This document shows positions 18,551 through 25,619 of a DNA stretch of 64,000 nucleotides, in pieces. The DNA is from an uncultured Prevotellaceae bacterium. GTDB lineage: Bacteria; Bacteroidota; Bacteroidia; Bacteroidales; Bacteroidaceae. A program made the translations under genes and the position numbers. A model generated the notes under the pieces. It did no database searches and was not told the DNA's origin. It saw nothing but the letters and a program-made list of their open reading frames with translations. Numbering within the stretch: position 1 is the stretch's first letter; each line of letters opens with the position of its first letter. The stretch covers positions 1 to 64,000 of the forward strand of contig CACZVE010000012.1 of NCBI GenBank assembly GCA_902784565.1. Direction: 5' to 3'.

Positions 18551-18559
18551 TTTCAGAAA

Positions 18560-18994
18560 TTAGAATGGAAGCGCCTCACCTGACTCCACCGGTGCTTCAG
18601 ACTGAAGGGCAGAATCACTGGGGACAGGTTCACTGGCCATCTCCGGCTGACTTGTCGGCGTATTGGCCTTGGGTGTTAGCATTTCCATGTTGTCGGCCCA
18701 GATTTCTGTTGCATAGCGGCGCTGTCCTTGTTTGTCGTCATAGGTGGTATAGCGGATACGTCCCTCAATATAGAGTTTGTCGCCTTTGTGGACATATTTC
18801 TCAACGACTTCAGCCAGTCGTCTCCACAGGATGACATTGTGCCAGTCCGTATGTTCCGGCACCTGGGTACCGTTCTGCAGCGTATAACCACGCTCCGTAG
18901 TAGCCAGACGCAAACGGGCTACTGCCACACCCTGATCCACATAGCGCACTTCGGGCTCCTGCCCTACATTGCCAATAAGCATTACTTTGTTCAT
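18560..18994 (-). CDS. ssb: Single-stranded DNA-binding protein
   Basis: A 144-residue SSB with an OB fold over residues 1-105 (MNKVMLIGNVGQEPEVRY, HNVILWRRLAEVVEKYVHKG, YIEGRIRYTTY) and a disordered tail ending in ALPF, the tip that recruits repair and replication partners. Length is normal, though the tail is less acidic than in E. coli. It lies between a hypothetical gene (30 bp upstream) and gldE (9 bp downstream), the conserved ssb-gldE order. Confidence 0.95.
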   Translation of the reverse strand: MNKVMLIGNVGQEPEVRYVDQGVAVARLRLATTERGYTLQNGTQVPEHTDWHNVILWRRLAEVVEKYVHKGDKLYIEGRIRYTTYDDKQGQRRYATEIWADNMEMLTPKANTPTSQPEMASEPVPSDSALQSEAPVESGEALPF

Positions 18995-19024
18995 AGATAT
19001 AAAATTTAAAAGGTTTATAAAATA

Positions 19025-19564
19025 CTACTTGGCCATACCAAGATAGCGGAACTTGAAGTTCTTTCCTTTTGCCGACGGGAACTGACTACGGGCATCTACC
19101 CGTTCACGCAGATAGTCCACAATACGATTGTAGCAGTCCATACCAGACTCAGCCTTCACATCGGCCACAAACTGAGTGTCGCGATACTGGAACTTACCGG
19201 TACCAGGTACCAGAAGGACACGCTTGAAATCGATGGCACCTTCATACCATCCTGGTCTTATCTCGTTCAGACGCACCAATGCCGGGGCTGCTGCCTTCGA
19301 CGCTGGCTGCGCAATGGCATGAACAGCCTTCTTTTCCTTAAAATCTTGCATCGTTTCTGCTTCTGTCTTAATCACAATGAAATACACGCGTGGACGAACC
19401 TTGTAGCGTTTGGGATAGAATACATCACTTTCAGCGTACTCGCGGATATCAGCCTCGAGTACGGGGTTCATACCTACTTCGTCTATATCTCTCAAGAATT
19501 CTATTGCTTCGTCAACACTCTTTACCAGCGTTTCACGATCGAAATACCTTAAATATAAATTCAT
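19025..19564 (-). CDS. Conserved hypothetical protein upstream of ssb
   Basis: A 179-residue soluble protein with no signal peptide or membrane span, starting MNLYLRYFDRETLVKSVDEA. The N-terminal half is mixed alpha/beta (VYFIVIKTEAETMQDF). A short Ala/Pro-rich linker near residue 90 (QPASKAAAPALV) leads to a second half with GWYEGAIDFKRVLLVPGTG and a basic C terminus (GKNFKFRYLGMAK). I do not recognise a named domain. It is in the same direction as ssb with a 30-bp gap and has no obvious promoter of its own, so it may be read from the tRNA operon upstream or start a short ssb operon. Confidence 0.7.
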   Translation of the reverse strand: MNLYLRYFDRETLVKSVDEAIEFLRDIDEVGMNPVLEADIREYAESDVFYPKRYKVRPRVYFIVIKTEAETMQDFKEKKAVHAIAQPASKAAAPALVRLNEIRPGWYEGAIDFKRVLLVPGTGKFQYRDTQFVADVKAESGMDCYNRIVDYLRERVDARSQFPSAKGKNFKFRYLGMAK

Positions 19565-19600
19565 TTGTATGAGAAAAAGTTGTTTTCCTTAATAAAAAAG

Positions 19601-19673
19601 AGCGGAAAACGGGACTCGGACCCGCGACCCCAACCTTGGCAAGGTTGTGCTCTACCAACTGAGCTATTTCCGC
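19601..19673 (-). tRNA. tRNA-Gly (anticodon GCC), copy 1
   Basis: A 73-nt tRNA on the minus strand. The acceptor begins GCGGAAA and pairs with TTTCCGC; the anticodon loop TTGCCAA gives GCC. CCA is not encoded. It is identical to the copy at 20004-20076. A minus-strand T run (CTTTTTTATT) follows and may end the tRNA operon. Confidence 0.97.
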
Positions 19674-19691
19674 CTGTCTGCGACAGTCGAG

Positions 19692-19750
19692 ATTTTCGGC
19701 GGCGCCTCGGCATAAAAACGCGTTTTTCTGCACTCGGTTTGCACGAAAAT
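19692..19750. repeat. Hairpin element A upstream of tRNA-Gly copy 1
   Basis: A 59-bp element with terminal inverted repeats (ATTTTCG, CGAAAAT) and an inner perfect inverted repeat (GCAtAAAAACG, CGTTTTTcTGC). It is related to element B at 20097-20157. The two copies differ by paired changes in both stems (see findings). It lies 18 bp before the 5' end of tRNA-Gly. Confidence 0.85.
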
Positions 19751-19758
19751 TCCGCATG

Positions 19759-19842
19759 TGAAGAGGAGGAGACTCGAACTCCCACGTCGCAATTGACACT
19801 ACCCCCTCAAAGTAGCGCGTCTACCAATTCCGCCACCCCTCC
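19759..19842 (-). tRNA. tRNA-Leu (anticodon GAG)
   Basis: An 84-nt class II tRNA on the minus strand with a long variable arm. The acceptor GGAGGGG pairs with CCTCTTC using two G-T pairs; the D arm is GCGGAATTGGTAGACGC; the anticodon loop TTGAGGG gives GAG. CCA is not encoded. Confidence 0.93.
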
Positions 19843-19869
19843 AACAAAATAAATACTGAAAAAAAAGAG

Positions 19870-19951
19870 TGCCCAGAACAGGACTCGAACCTGCACGCCT
19901 CGCGGCACACGCACCTGAAACGTGCGCGTCTACCAATTCCGCCACCTGGGC
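19870..19951 (-). tRNA. tRNA-Leu (anticodon CAG)
   Basis: An 82-nt class II tRNA on the minus strand. The acceptor GCCCAGG pairs with TCTGGGC; the anticodon loop TTCAGGT gives CAG, reading CTG. The T loop is GGTTCGAGTCC. CCA is not encoded. Confidence 0.95.
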
Positions 19952-20003
19952 ATTTTAACATCTGGTCCATTACCAGGATGTCTCTTTTTTGTTCAATAAA
20001 TGG

Positions 20004-20076
20004 AGCGGAAAACGGGACTCGGACCCGCGACCCCAACCTTGGCAAGGTTGTGCTCTACCAACTGAGCTATTTCCGC
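20004..20076 (-). tRNA. tRNA-Gly (anticodon GCC), copy 2
   Basis: A 73-nt tRNA identical to 19601-19673. It is the first tRNA of the operon Gly-Leu-Leu-Gly and, like the other copy, is directly preceded by a hairpin element. Confidence 0.97.
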
Positions 20077-20096
20077 AATCTTTCAGAAATTGTGGC

Positions 20097-20157
20097 ATTC
20101 TCGGCGGCGCCTCGGCATAAAAAGTATTCTTTTTCTGCGCTCGGTTTGCACGAGAAT
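20097..20157. repeat. Hairpin element B upstream of tRNA-Gly copy 2
   Basis: A 61-bp element with terminal inverted repeats (ATTCTCG, CGAGAAT) and an inner inverted repeat (GCAtAAAAAG, CTTTTTcTGC). It lies between the tRNA operon promoter and the first tRNA, so it should be part of the primary transcript leader. Confidence 0.85.
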
Positions 20158-20196
20158 TCCGCGCTTTCCAAAGGGCATCTCTCTCGATTGCGGATG

Positions 20197-20227
20197 CAAA
20201 GGTAATGCTTTTTTCGGAACTGACAAA
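20197..20227 (-). promoter_or_regulatory. Promoter of the four-tRNA operon
   Basis: On the minus strand TTTG at 20227-20224, 19 bp, and TACCTTTG at 20204-20197. The region 19565-20290 holds only this promoter, the four tRNAs and the two hairpin elements; I see no protein gene in it. Confidence 0.75.
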
Positions 20228-20290
20228 CTTTTTGCGCGTTTTTTTTCTAAAAAAGTGCCATTTTATCGAAAAAAGGGCTTTCCAAAAGGT

Positions 20291-21394
20291 TTAATCCATG
20301 CGATTTCGGTAATCTTCGTAGCCAAACTCGCGCAAAATCTCCAAAGATCCGTCTTCATGGAGCATGCCAATCGACGGGTGGGAAATGCCGTTGAAGGTGT
20401 TCGTCTTGACGGTGGTATAATGGATCATATCCTCAAAGATCACCTCCTCGCCCACCTGCAACTCATGGTCGAAACGCCAGTATCCCATAAAGTCGCCACT
20501 CAGACAACTGTTACCGCCCAGACGGTAGCCTCCCTTTTCAACATGTTCGGCGCCTCGGACTTCGGGAAAGTATGGCATTTCGAGACAGTCGGGCATGTGA
20601 CAGGTAAAACTCACGTCCAGAATCGCCGTCCGGATACCCTTATCCTCTACGACATCCACCACATGAGCCACCAACGGACCGGTCTGCCAGGCAAAAGCAC
20701 TACCAGGTTCCAGAATGACCTTCAACCACGGATAACGCTGACGGAAGTCTTTCATCATGCTAATCAACAAATCCACATCATAATCCTTTCGTGTCATCAG
20801 ATGTCCGCCTCCGAAGTTGATCCACTTCAGTTGTGGGAACCACCTTGAAAACTTCTCCTCAATATGTGCCAGTGTACGTTGGAACACATCTGCCCCACTC
20901 TCACAATGACAATGACAATGGAAACCCTCCATGTCGGAAGGCAATTGTTCTGGCAACTTATCGGCCGATACGCCAAACCGTGTTCCTGGAGCACAGGGAT
21001 TATACAGTAAAGTCTCCACTTCGGAATACTCCGGGTTCACTCGAAGTCCCAATGAAACGTCTTTGGCCCGTTCATGGAAACGCTCGTATTGTGAAAGGGA
21101 ATTAAACGTAAGATGCGATGAGCATCTGACCATCTCATCAAACTCTTCGTCGGTATAGGCAGGCGAATACGTGTGGGCCGGTGCACCGAATTCCTCATAG
21201 GCCAAACGGGCCTCTGACAGAGAACTGGCTGTTGTGGAATGAATATACTCACGGAAGATGGGAAAAGTCTTCCACAGGGCGAAAGCCTTAAACGCAAGTA
21301 TAATCTCTATATCGGCTTTCGCCGCAACATCAGCGATCAGCGTGAGGTTGCGGCGAAGTTTCTTTTCTTCTATAATATATATAGGTGTAGCCAT
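20291..21394 (-). CDS. nspC: Carboxynorspermidine decarboxylase
   Basis: A 367-residue PLP-dependent fold-III decarboxylase of the NspC type, which makes norspermidine or spermidine from the carboxylated precursor in the alternative polyamine pathway. The PLP lysine is in ILAFKAFALW near residue 36. The conserved HCHCESGADVF segment, the glycine-rich NFGGGHL phosphate-binding loop and the C-terminal GGNSCLSGDFMGYW with its active-site cysteine are intact. The partner carboxynorspermidine dehydrogenase is not in the window. Its start overlaps the stop of the hybrid kinase gene by one base, so the two are co-translated. The enzyme is cytoplasmic. Confidence 0.93.
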   Translation of the reverse strand: MATPIYIIEEKKLRRNLTLIADVAAKADIEIILAFKAFALWKTFPIFREYIHSTTASSLSEARLAYEEFGAPAHTYSPAYTDEEFDEMVRCSSHLTFNSLSQYERFHERAKDVSLGLRVNPEYSEVETLLYNPCAPGTRFGVSADKLPEQLPSDMEGFHCHCHCESGADVFQRTLAHIEEKFSRWFPQLKWINFGGGHLMTRKDYDVDLLISMMKDFRQRYPWLKVILEPGSAFAWQTGPLVAHVVDVVEDKGIRTAILDVSFTCHMPDCLEMPYFPEVRGAEHVEKGGYRLGGNSCLSGDFMGYWRFDHELQVGEEVIFEDMIHYTTVKTNTFNGISHPSIGMLHEDGSLEILREFGYEDYRNRMD

Positions 21395-22539
21395 CAGTCT
21401 TTCTTGAGCGGGATAAGGACACTGAACGTAGAGCCTTCACCCTCGACAGATTCCACCGTACAGTCACCGCCATTCTTTCTGGCGAAGTCCTGACAGAGTT
21501 GCAGTCCGAGTCCGGAGCCTTCCTCACCGCCTGTACCGTATGTCGTCTCACCTTTATGGAAGATGGTGGCAAGACGGTCTGCAGCAATACCGACGCCATG
21601 ATCCCTGACACCGACCTTCGCAAAATCTCCTTCTCTTGCCATTGTAATCTCAATGGTCGAGTTCTCCGGTGAGAACTTAATGGCATTCGACAAGAAATTA
21701 CGCACAACCGTCTTCAACATATCATTGTCCGCATGAACCACCAATGGCTCAGCCGAGCGCTGCAGGTCTAGTTTAATCTGTTTCGTCTGTGCGATCATCT
21801 CAAAGATCTCAACCACGCCAGGCACAATGTCGTTCAAATCCAGATCCTGTACCACGACACTTAATCTTCCCGTCTGACTCTTCGTCCATTTCAACAGGTT
21901 GTCCAACAGGTCATGCACCTCTTCCGACTCTCTGTTCGCCTGATCAAGCAAGGCGTACAATTCCGGTCCGACAGTCTCTTCAGAGGCAGACTGCACCACG
22001 AGGTTGAGTACCATACGGATGCTGGCCATCGGTGAACGGAGGTCGTGAGCAATCACAGAATACATCTTATCACGGTTACTCAACGTCGCTTTCAGTTCCC
22101 TGTTTTGTTGTTCAATAATGCGCTTGGCAGCCACCAGTGAAATCTGCTGCATCACACGCATCACCAGTTCTTCCTTGTTAAAAGGCTTTGTCAGGAAGTC
22201 ACTGGCACCCACTTGGAAACCATGCACCAAGTCGGCCGGCGTGTTAAGTGCTGTCAGGAAGATAATAGGTATATCGGCCAACTCTGGATCTTTCTTCATG
22301 ATGACAGCCGTATCAAAACCATTGATATCTGGCATCATCACGTCGAGAAGTATCAGGTCGGGATGCTCTGTCTTGGCCTGTTCAATACATGCCTTTCCAC
22401 AATTCGCCGTGCAAACCTGGAACTTCTCGTTTGTCAACAGAATCTTCAGCAACAGTACGTTGCTCATCACGTCATCGACAATCAGAATCTTATAGTCGCT
22501 GCGGTTGATTTTCGACTCTAATGTTGCTCCTGCGTCCAT
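21394..22539 (-). CDS. Hybrid protein: receiver domain fused to histidine kinase
   Basis: A 381-residue cytoplasmic protein. An N-terminal receiver domain (about 15-135) has the phosphoacceptor aspartate in LILLDVMMPDINGF and the lysine in FLTKPFNKEEL. A short coiled-coil (RIIEQQNRELKATL) leads to a HisKA helix with the histidine in YSVIAHDLRSPM near residue 165. A HATPase domain (about 265-378) has its N box in VVRNFLSNAIKF, DHGVGI and GSGLGLQLC. It has no membrane span. Receiver-first kinases of this type usually relay or integrate other signals. It is directly coupled to nspC. Its promoter lies inside a near-perfect inverted repeat. Confidence 0.93.
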   Translation of the reverse strand: MDAGATLESKINRSDYKILIVDDVMSNVLLLKILLTNEKFQVCTANCGKACIEQAKTEHPDLILLDVMMPDINGFDTAVIMKKDPELADIPIIFLTALNTPADLVHGFQVGASDFLTKPFNKEELVMRVMQQISLVAAKRIIEQQNRELKATLSNRDKMYSVIAHDLRSPMASIRMVLNLVVQSASEETVGPELYALLDQANRESEEVHDLLDNLLKWTKSQTGRLSVVVQDLDLNDIVPGVVEIFEMIAQTKQIKLDLQRSAEPLVVHADNDMLKTVVRNFLSNAIKFSPENSTIEITMAREGDFAKVGVRDHGVGIAADRLATIFHKGETTYGTGGEEGSGLGLQLCQDFARKNGGDCTVESVEGEGSTFSVLIPLKKD

Positions 22540-22570
22540 TATTGATCTTTAGTACTAATATTCTAGACTG

Positions 22571-22602
22571 CAAAAATAGTGGATTAATTTGAAATCTCCA
22601 AA
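22571..22602 (-). promoter_or_regulatory. Promoter of the hybrid kinase-nspC operon
   Basis: On the minus strand TTTG at 22602-22599, 20 bp, and TATTTTTG at 22578-22571. Both elements sit in the arms of the inverted repeat at 22573-22617. Confidence 0.7.
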
Positions 22603-22617
22603 TAAATCCACTATTTT
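22573..22617. repeat. 45-bp near-perfect inverted repeat overlapping the promoter
   Basis: Arms of 19 bp (AAAATAGTGGATTAATTTG at 22573-22591; 22599-22617 its complement with one mismatch) are separated by 7 bp. T runs follow on both strands, so it could act as a terminator for glmS, as a regulator-binding site, or both. Confidence 0.85.
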
Positions 22618-22685
22618 TTTTATTTTTGAGCCTATTCTGCCTATAATCTGCTCACTTTTAGAGGCTATAAACCCCGATTTCCCTA

Positions 22686-24530
22686 TTATTCTACGGTTAC
22701 AGATTTCGCCAGATTTCTCGGTTGGTCTACATTCTTACCCTTGCAGACGGCTACATGATAGGCCAACAACTGCAAGGGGATGGTAGCCACCAACGGCTCC
22801 AGGCATTCCTGCACATCGGGCAGTTCTATCACCTCGTCAGCAATCCTCGAGATGGTGTCATCACCTTTCGAGACAAGCGCAATTACCCTACCCTGACGAG
22901 CCTTAATCTCCTGAATATTCGACAGCACTTTCTCATACATCGCATTATGAGTGGCAATGACTACCACCGGCATATCCGAGTCGATCAGGGCGATAGGTCC
23001 ATGCTTCATCTCGGCGGCAGGATAGCCCTCGGCATGGATATACGAGATTTCCTTCAGTTTGAGAGCGCCCTCCAAGGCTACAGGATAACTGTAGCCGCGA
23101 CCTAAGTAGAGGAAATTATGCGCATAGGTAAAGGTACGTGCGAGGTCGGCCACCTTCTCATTGGCCTGAAGTACCTCACGGATCTTCACGGGAATCTCAC
23201 TCAGTCCCCTGACCACTTTCAGGTATTCCTGACGGTCAATCGTTCCCTTTGCCTCACCCATCGCGAGGGCAATCATCGTCAGCACTGTCACCTGACCCGT
23301 AAAGGCCTTCGTCGAGGCCACACCGATCTCCGGACCGACATGGATATAGGTTCCCGTATCCGTCGCACGGGGAATACTGCTGCCAATGGCATTACAGACA
23401 CCGTAGATGAAGGCCCCATGTTCCTTGGCCAGTTGTACGGCAGCCAGAGTATCTGCGGTCTCACCACTCTGGGAGATAGCGATAACGACATCACCCTTAC
23501 CCACGACAGGATTCCTGTACCTGAACTCCGAAGCGTACTCCACTTCCACCGGTATCCGACAGAAAGTCTCTATCAGTTGCTTGCCGATGAGTCCTGCATG
23601 CCAGGAAGTACCGCAAGCCACGATGATGACCCGTTTGACTTCTAACATCTGTCGTCTGTAATCGATTAAGGCTGAGAGGGTAACATGATCCGCCTCAATA
23701 TTTACACGACCACGCATACAGTTCGTCAAGCACTCGGGCTGCTCGAAGATCTCCTTCAACATGAAGTGCGGATAGCCACCCTTCTCTATCTGTCCCAGGT
23801 CGATATCCACCGTCTTCACCTTCAGTTCCTGTTCCTCGCCGAGGATACTCAGCACATGCATTTCCTCACCGCGGCGAATCACGGCGATATTACCGTCTTC
23901 GAGGTACACCACCTTGTCGGTATACTCCACGATCGGACTGGCATCCGAGCCTAAGAAGAACTCATCCTTACCGATACCGACCACCAACGGACTCTGCTTA
24001 CGGGCAGCGATGATCTGGTTGGGGTCACGCTTGTCGAGCACGGCAATGGCGTAGGCACCAATCACCTGATAAAGAGCCACCTGAACAGCCTCCAACAACG
24101 ACAGGTTTTTCTTTACCATGATGTACTCTATCAACTGTACCAGCACCTCCGTATCGGTATCACTCACAAACTGCACGCCTTTTGCTCTCAGTTTCTCCTT
24201 GATGTCGGCATAGTTCTCGATGATACCGTTATGGATGATAGCCAGATTATGACTCTGCGAATAATGGGGATGGGCATTGCGTGATGAGGGCTCACCATGG
24301 GTCGCCCAACGGGTATGGGCAATGCCGATCGTACCACTCACATTCTTGTCGTTACAATACTCACAAAGATTATCAACCTTACCTTTCGACTTGTAGACGT
24401 TCAAGTCGCCATTCTCGTTGATCATGGCCACACCTGCCGAATCATATCCTCTGTATTCCAGTCTGCGAAGGCCCTTGATCAGTATCGGATAAGCCTCTTT
24501 CGTACCAATATAACCTACTATTCCACACAT
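22686..24530 (-). CDS. glmS: Glutamine--fructose-6-phosphate aminotransferase
   Basis: A 614-residue GlmS, which makes glucosamine-6-phosphate from fructose-6-phosphate and glutamine, the first step toward UDP-GlcNAc for peptidoglycan and LPS. The N-terminal glutaminase begins MCGIVGYIG with the nucleophilic cysteine at residue 2. Two SIS domains follow (about 290-430 and 460-600; ISQSGETADTLAAV, HGPIALID). The C terminus ends in AKSVTVE, the usual family ending. It is monocistronic. No glmS ribozyme signature is evident upstream, as expected outside Firmicutes-like groups. Confidence 0.97.
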   Translation of the reverse strand: MCGIVGYIGTKEAYPILIKGLRRLEYRGYDSAGVAMINENGDLNVYKSKGKVDNLCEYCNDKNVSGTIGIAHTRWATHGEPSSRNAHPHYSQSHNLAIIHNGIIENYADIKEKLRAKGVQFVSDTDTEVLVQLIEYIMVKKNLSLLEAVQVALYQVIGAYAIAVLDKRDPNQIIAARKQSPLVVGIGKDEFFLGSDASPIVEYTDKVVYLEDGNIAVIRRGEEMHVLSILGEEQELKVKTVDIDLGQIEKGGYPHFMLKEIFEQPECLTNCMRGRVNIEADHVTLSALIDYRRQMLEVKRVIIVACGTSWHAGLIGKQLIETFCRIPVEVEYASEFRYRNPVVGKGDVVIAISQSGETADTLAAVQLAKEHGAFIYGVCNAIGSSIPRATDTGTYIHVGPEIGVASTKAFTGQVTVLTMIALAMGEAKGTIDRQEYLKVVRGLSEIPVKIREVLQANEKVADLARTFTYAHNFLYLGRGYSYPVALEGALKLKEISYIHAEGYPAAEMKHGPIALIDSDMPVVVIATHNAMYEKVLSNIQEIKARQGRVIALVSKGDDTISRIADEVIELPDVQECLEPLVATIPLQLLAYHVAVCKGKNVDQPRNLAKSVTVE

Positions 24531-24574
24531 ATCGTTATGTATTTGTTTGTGTTAAGTTGTTCAATTTTCGGGTG

Positions 24575-24606
24575 CAAAAATAATAAAAAGTAAGCAAACA
24601 AACAAG
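24575..24606 (-). promoter_or_regulatory. Promoter of glmS
   Basis: On the minus strand TATTTTTG at 24582-24575, with a near-match CTTG at 24606-24603, 20 bp upstream. Confidence 0.55.
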
Positions 24607-24612
24607 AAAATC

Positions 24613-25320
24613 CTACAGAATCTTCATAATTTCCTGCAGAGATGCAACGACATACGTCGGAGACTGCGGCGCCTCATCGACATCCACCTCCCAGCGGTTG
24701 AAGAGCAAGGCGTCTATACCGGAGTTGAGCGCCCCGAGGATATCCGTCTGTAGGTTGTCGCCTATCATCAGCGTCGTTTCCTTATTGGCTCCCGATTGAC
24801 GGAAGGCATAGTCGAAGTACTGTGGCGAGGGTTTGTTGAAACCGGCATCCTCACTCAGGATGATGGTATCGAAATAGTCCTTCAGTCCACAGGCCGCAAG
24901 TTTCTTGTACTGCACCTCATGGAATCCGTTGCTGCACATATGCATCCGGTAGCCCTGCTGTCGGAGATAGTCCATCAGTTCATGCGCACCTGCCACCACC
25001 CCGGGTTTCGACGAACAGAAATCGAGGAAACGGTCACTCATCTCCAAACAAAGTTCTTCCGTAACATCTAGTCCGCTACCGACACTCAGCGGACGCCGGA
25101 ACCGTTCTACGATCAGATAGTCACGCGTAATTTCTCCCTTCGAATACTGTGTCCACAGGTCGATGTTAGCCATCCAGTAGGCATCGTAGAAAACCTGAGG
25201 ATCAGGGAAATACCGTCTCAAGTCAAATGTCTCAAACGTCTCACGCAAGGCAATGACGGCATTGCCATGCGTGTCGTACAACGTATCGTCGAAGTCTATA
25301 AACAGGTCCTTATATTTCAT
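24613..25320 (-). CDS. YjjG-type HAD noncanonical pyrimidine nucleotidase
   Basis: A 235-residue HAD-superfamily phosphatase. Motif I is FIDFDDTLYDT near residue 8, motif II is in HMCSNGFHEVQ, and motif III/IV is KPSPQYFDYAF with MIGDNLQTDILGA. A helical cap lies between motifs I and II. The overall pattern matches the YjjG family, house-cleaning enzymes that dephosphorylate damaged or unusual pyrimidine nucleotides; other small-phosphate substrates are possible. A TACCTTTG on the minus strand (25351-25344) lies just upstream. It is cytoplasmic and divergent from the cobalamin riboswitch. Confidence 0.88.
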   Translation of the reverse strand: MKYKDLFIDFDDTLYDTHGNAVIALRETFETFDLRRYFPDPQVFYDAYWMANIDLWTQYSKGEITRDYLIVERFRRPLSVGSGLDVTEELCLEMSDRFLDFCSSKPGVVAGAHELMDYLRQQGYRMHMCSNGFHEVQYKKLAACGLKDYFDTIILSEDAGFNKPSPQYFDYAFRQSGANKETTLMIGDNLQTDILGALNSGIDALLFNRWEVDVDEAPQSPTYVVASLQEIMKIL

Positions 25321-25343
25321 TCGTTCTATTGTCTTATCGTCTG

Positions 25344-25351
25344 CAAAGGTA
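25344..25351 (-). promoter_or_regulatory. -7 element for the YjjG-type gene
   Basis: TACCTTTG on the minus strand matches TAnnTTTG; no matching TTTG was found at the expected distance. Confidence 0.5.
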
Positions 25352-25369
25352 CATATTTTTTTGTTTTTA

Positions 25370-25401
25370 TTTGGTAATTTGGTTTCTTATTTGTATTTTT
25401 G
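25370..25401 (+). promoter_or_regulatory. Promoter of the corrinoid uptake operon
   Basis: TTTG at 25370-25373, 20 bp, TATTTTTG at 25394-25401, placing the transcription start just before the cobalamin riboswitch. Confidence 0.75.
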
Positions 25402-25412
25402 CACCCAGAATA

Positions 25413-25574
25413 TGGCAATCTGGTGGCAGAATGCCGCCATGATGTAAGGGAATCCGGTGAGAGTCCGGAACTGTACCTGCAGCTGTAATCCCTAATGAAA
25501 GGTCTGCTTGTATAACGCCACTGACAAGTTGTCGGGAAGGTAAAGCAGACTGGGGAAAGTCAGAAGACCTGCCA
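25413..25574 (+). ncRNA. Cobalamin riboswitch
   Basis: The leader carries the hallmarks of an adenosylcobalamin/cobalamin riboswitch. These are the closing stem TGGCA (25413) with TGCCA (25574), the GGGAATCCGGTGAGAGTCCGG arm (split here as GGGAA and the CCGG hairpin), the conserved CTGTACCTGCAGCTGTAATCC stretch and the B12 box GCCACTG at 25518-25524. The 3' end is GTCAGAAGACCTGCC. It lies 46 bp before the TonB receptor gene and should reduce expression of the uptake operon when cobalamin is present. Confidence 0.95.
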
Positions 25575-25619
25575 ATTAATTAGAAGTACGCACGTACAGG
25601 GATATGCGGAGCGGAAGAC

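Noticed and set aside
24531-24612. glmS ribozyme or riboswitch upstream of glmS
   Set aside because: The leader is too short and has no matching conserved core.
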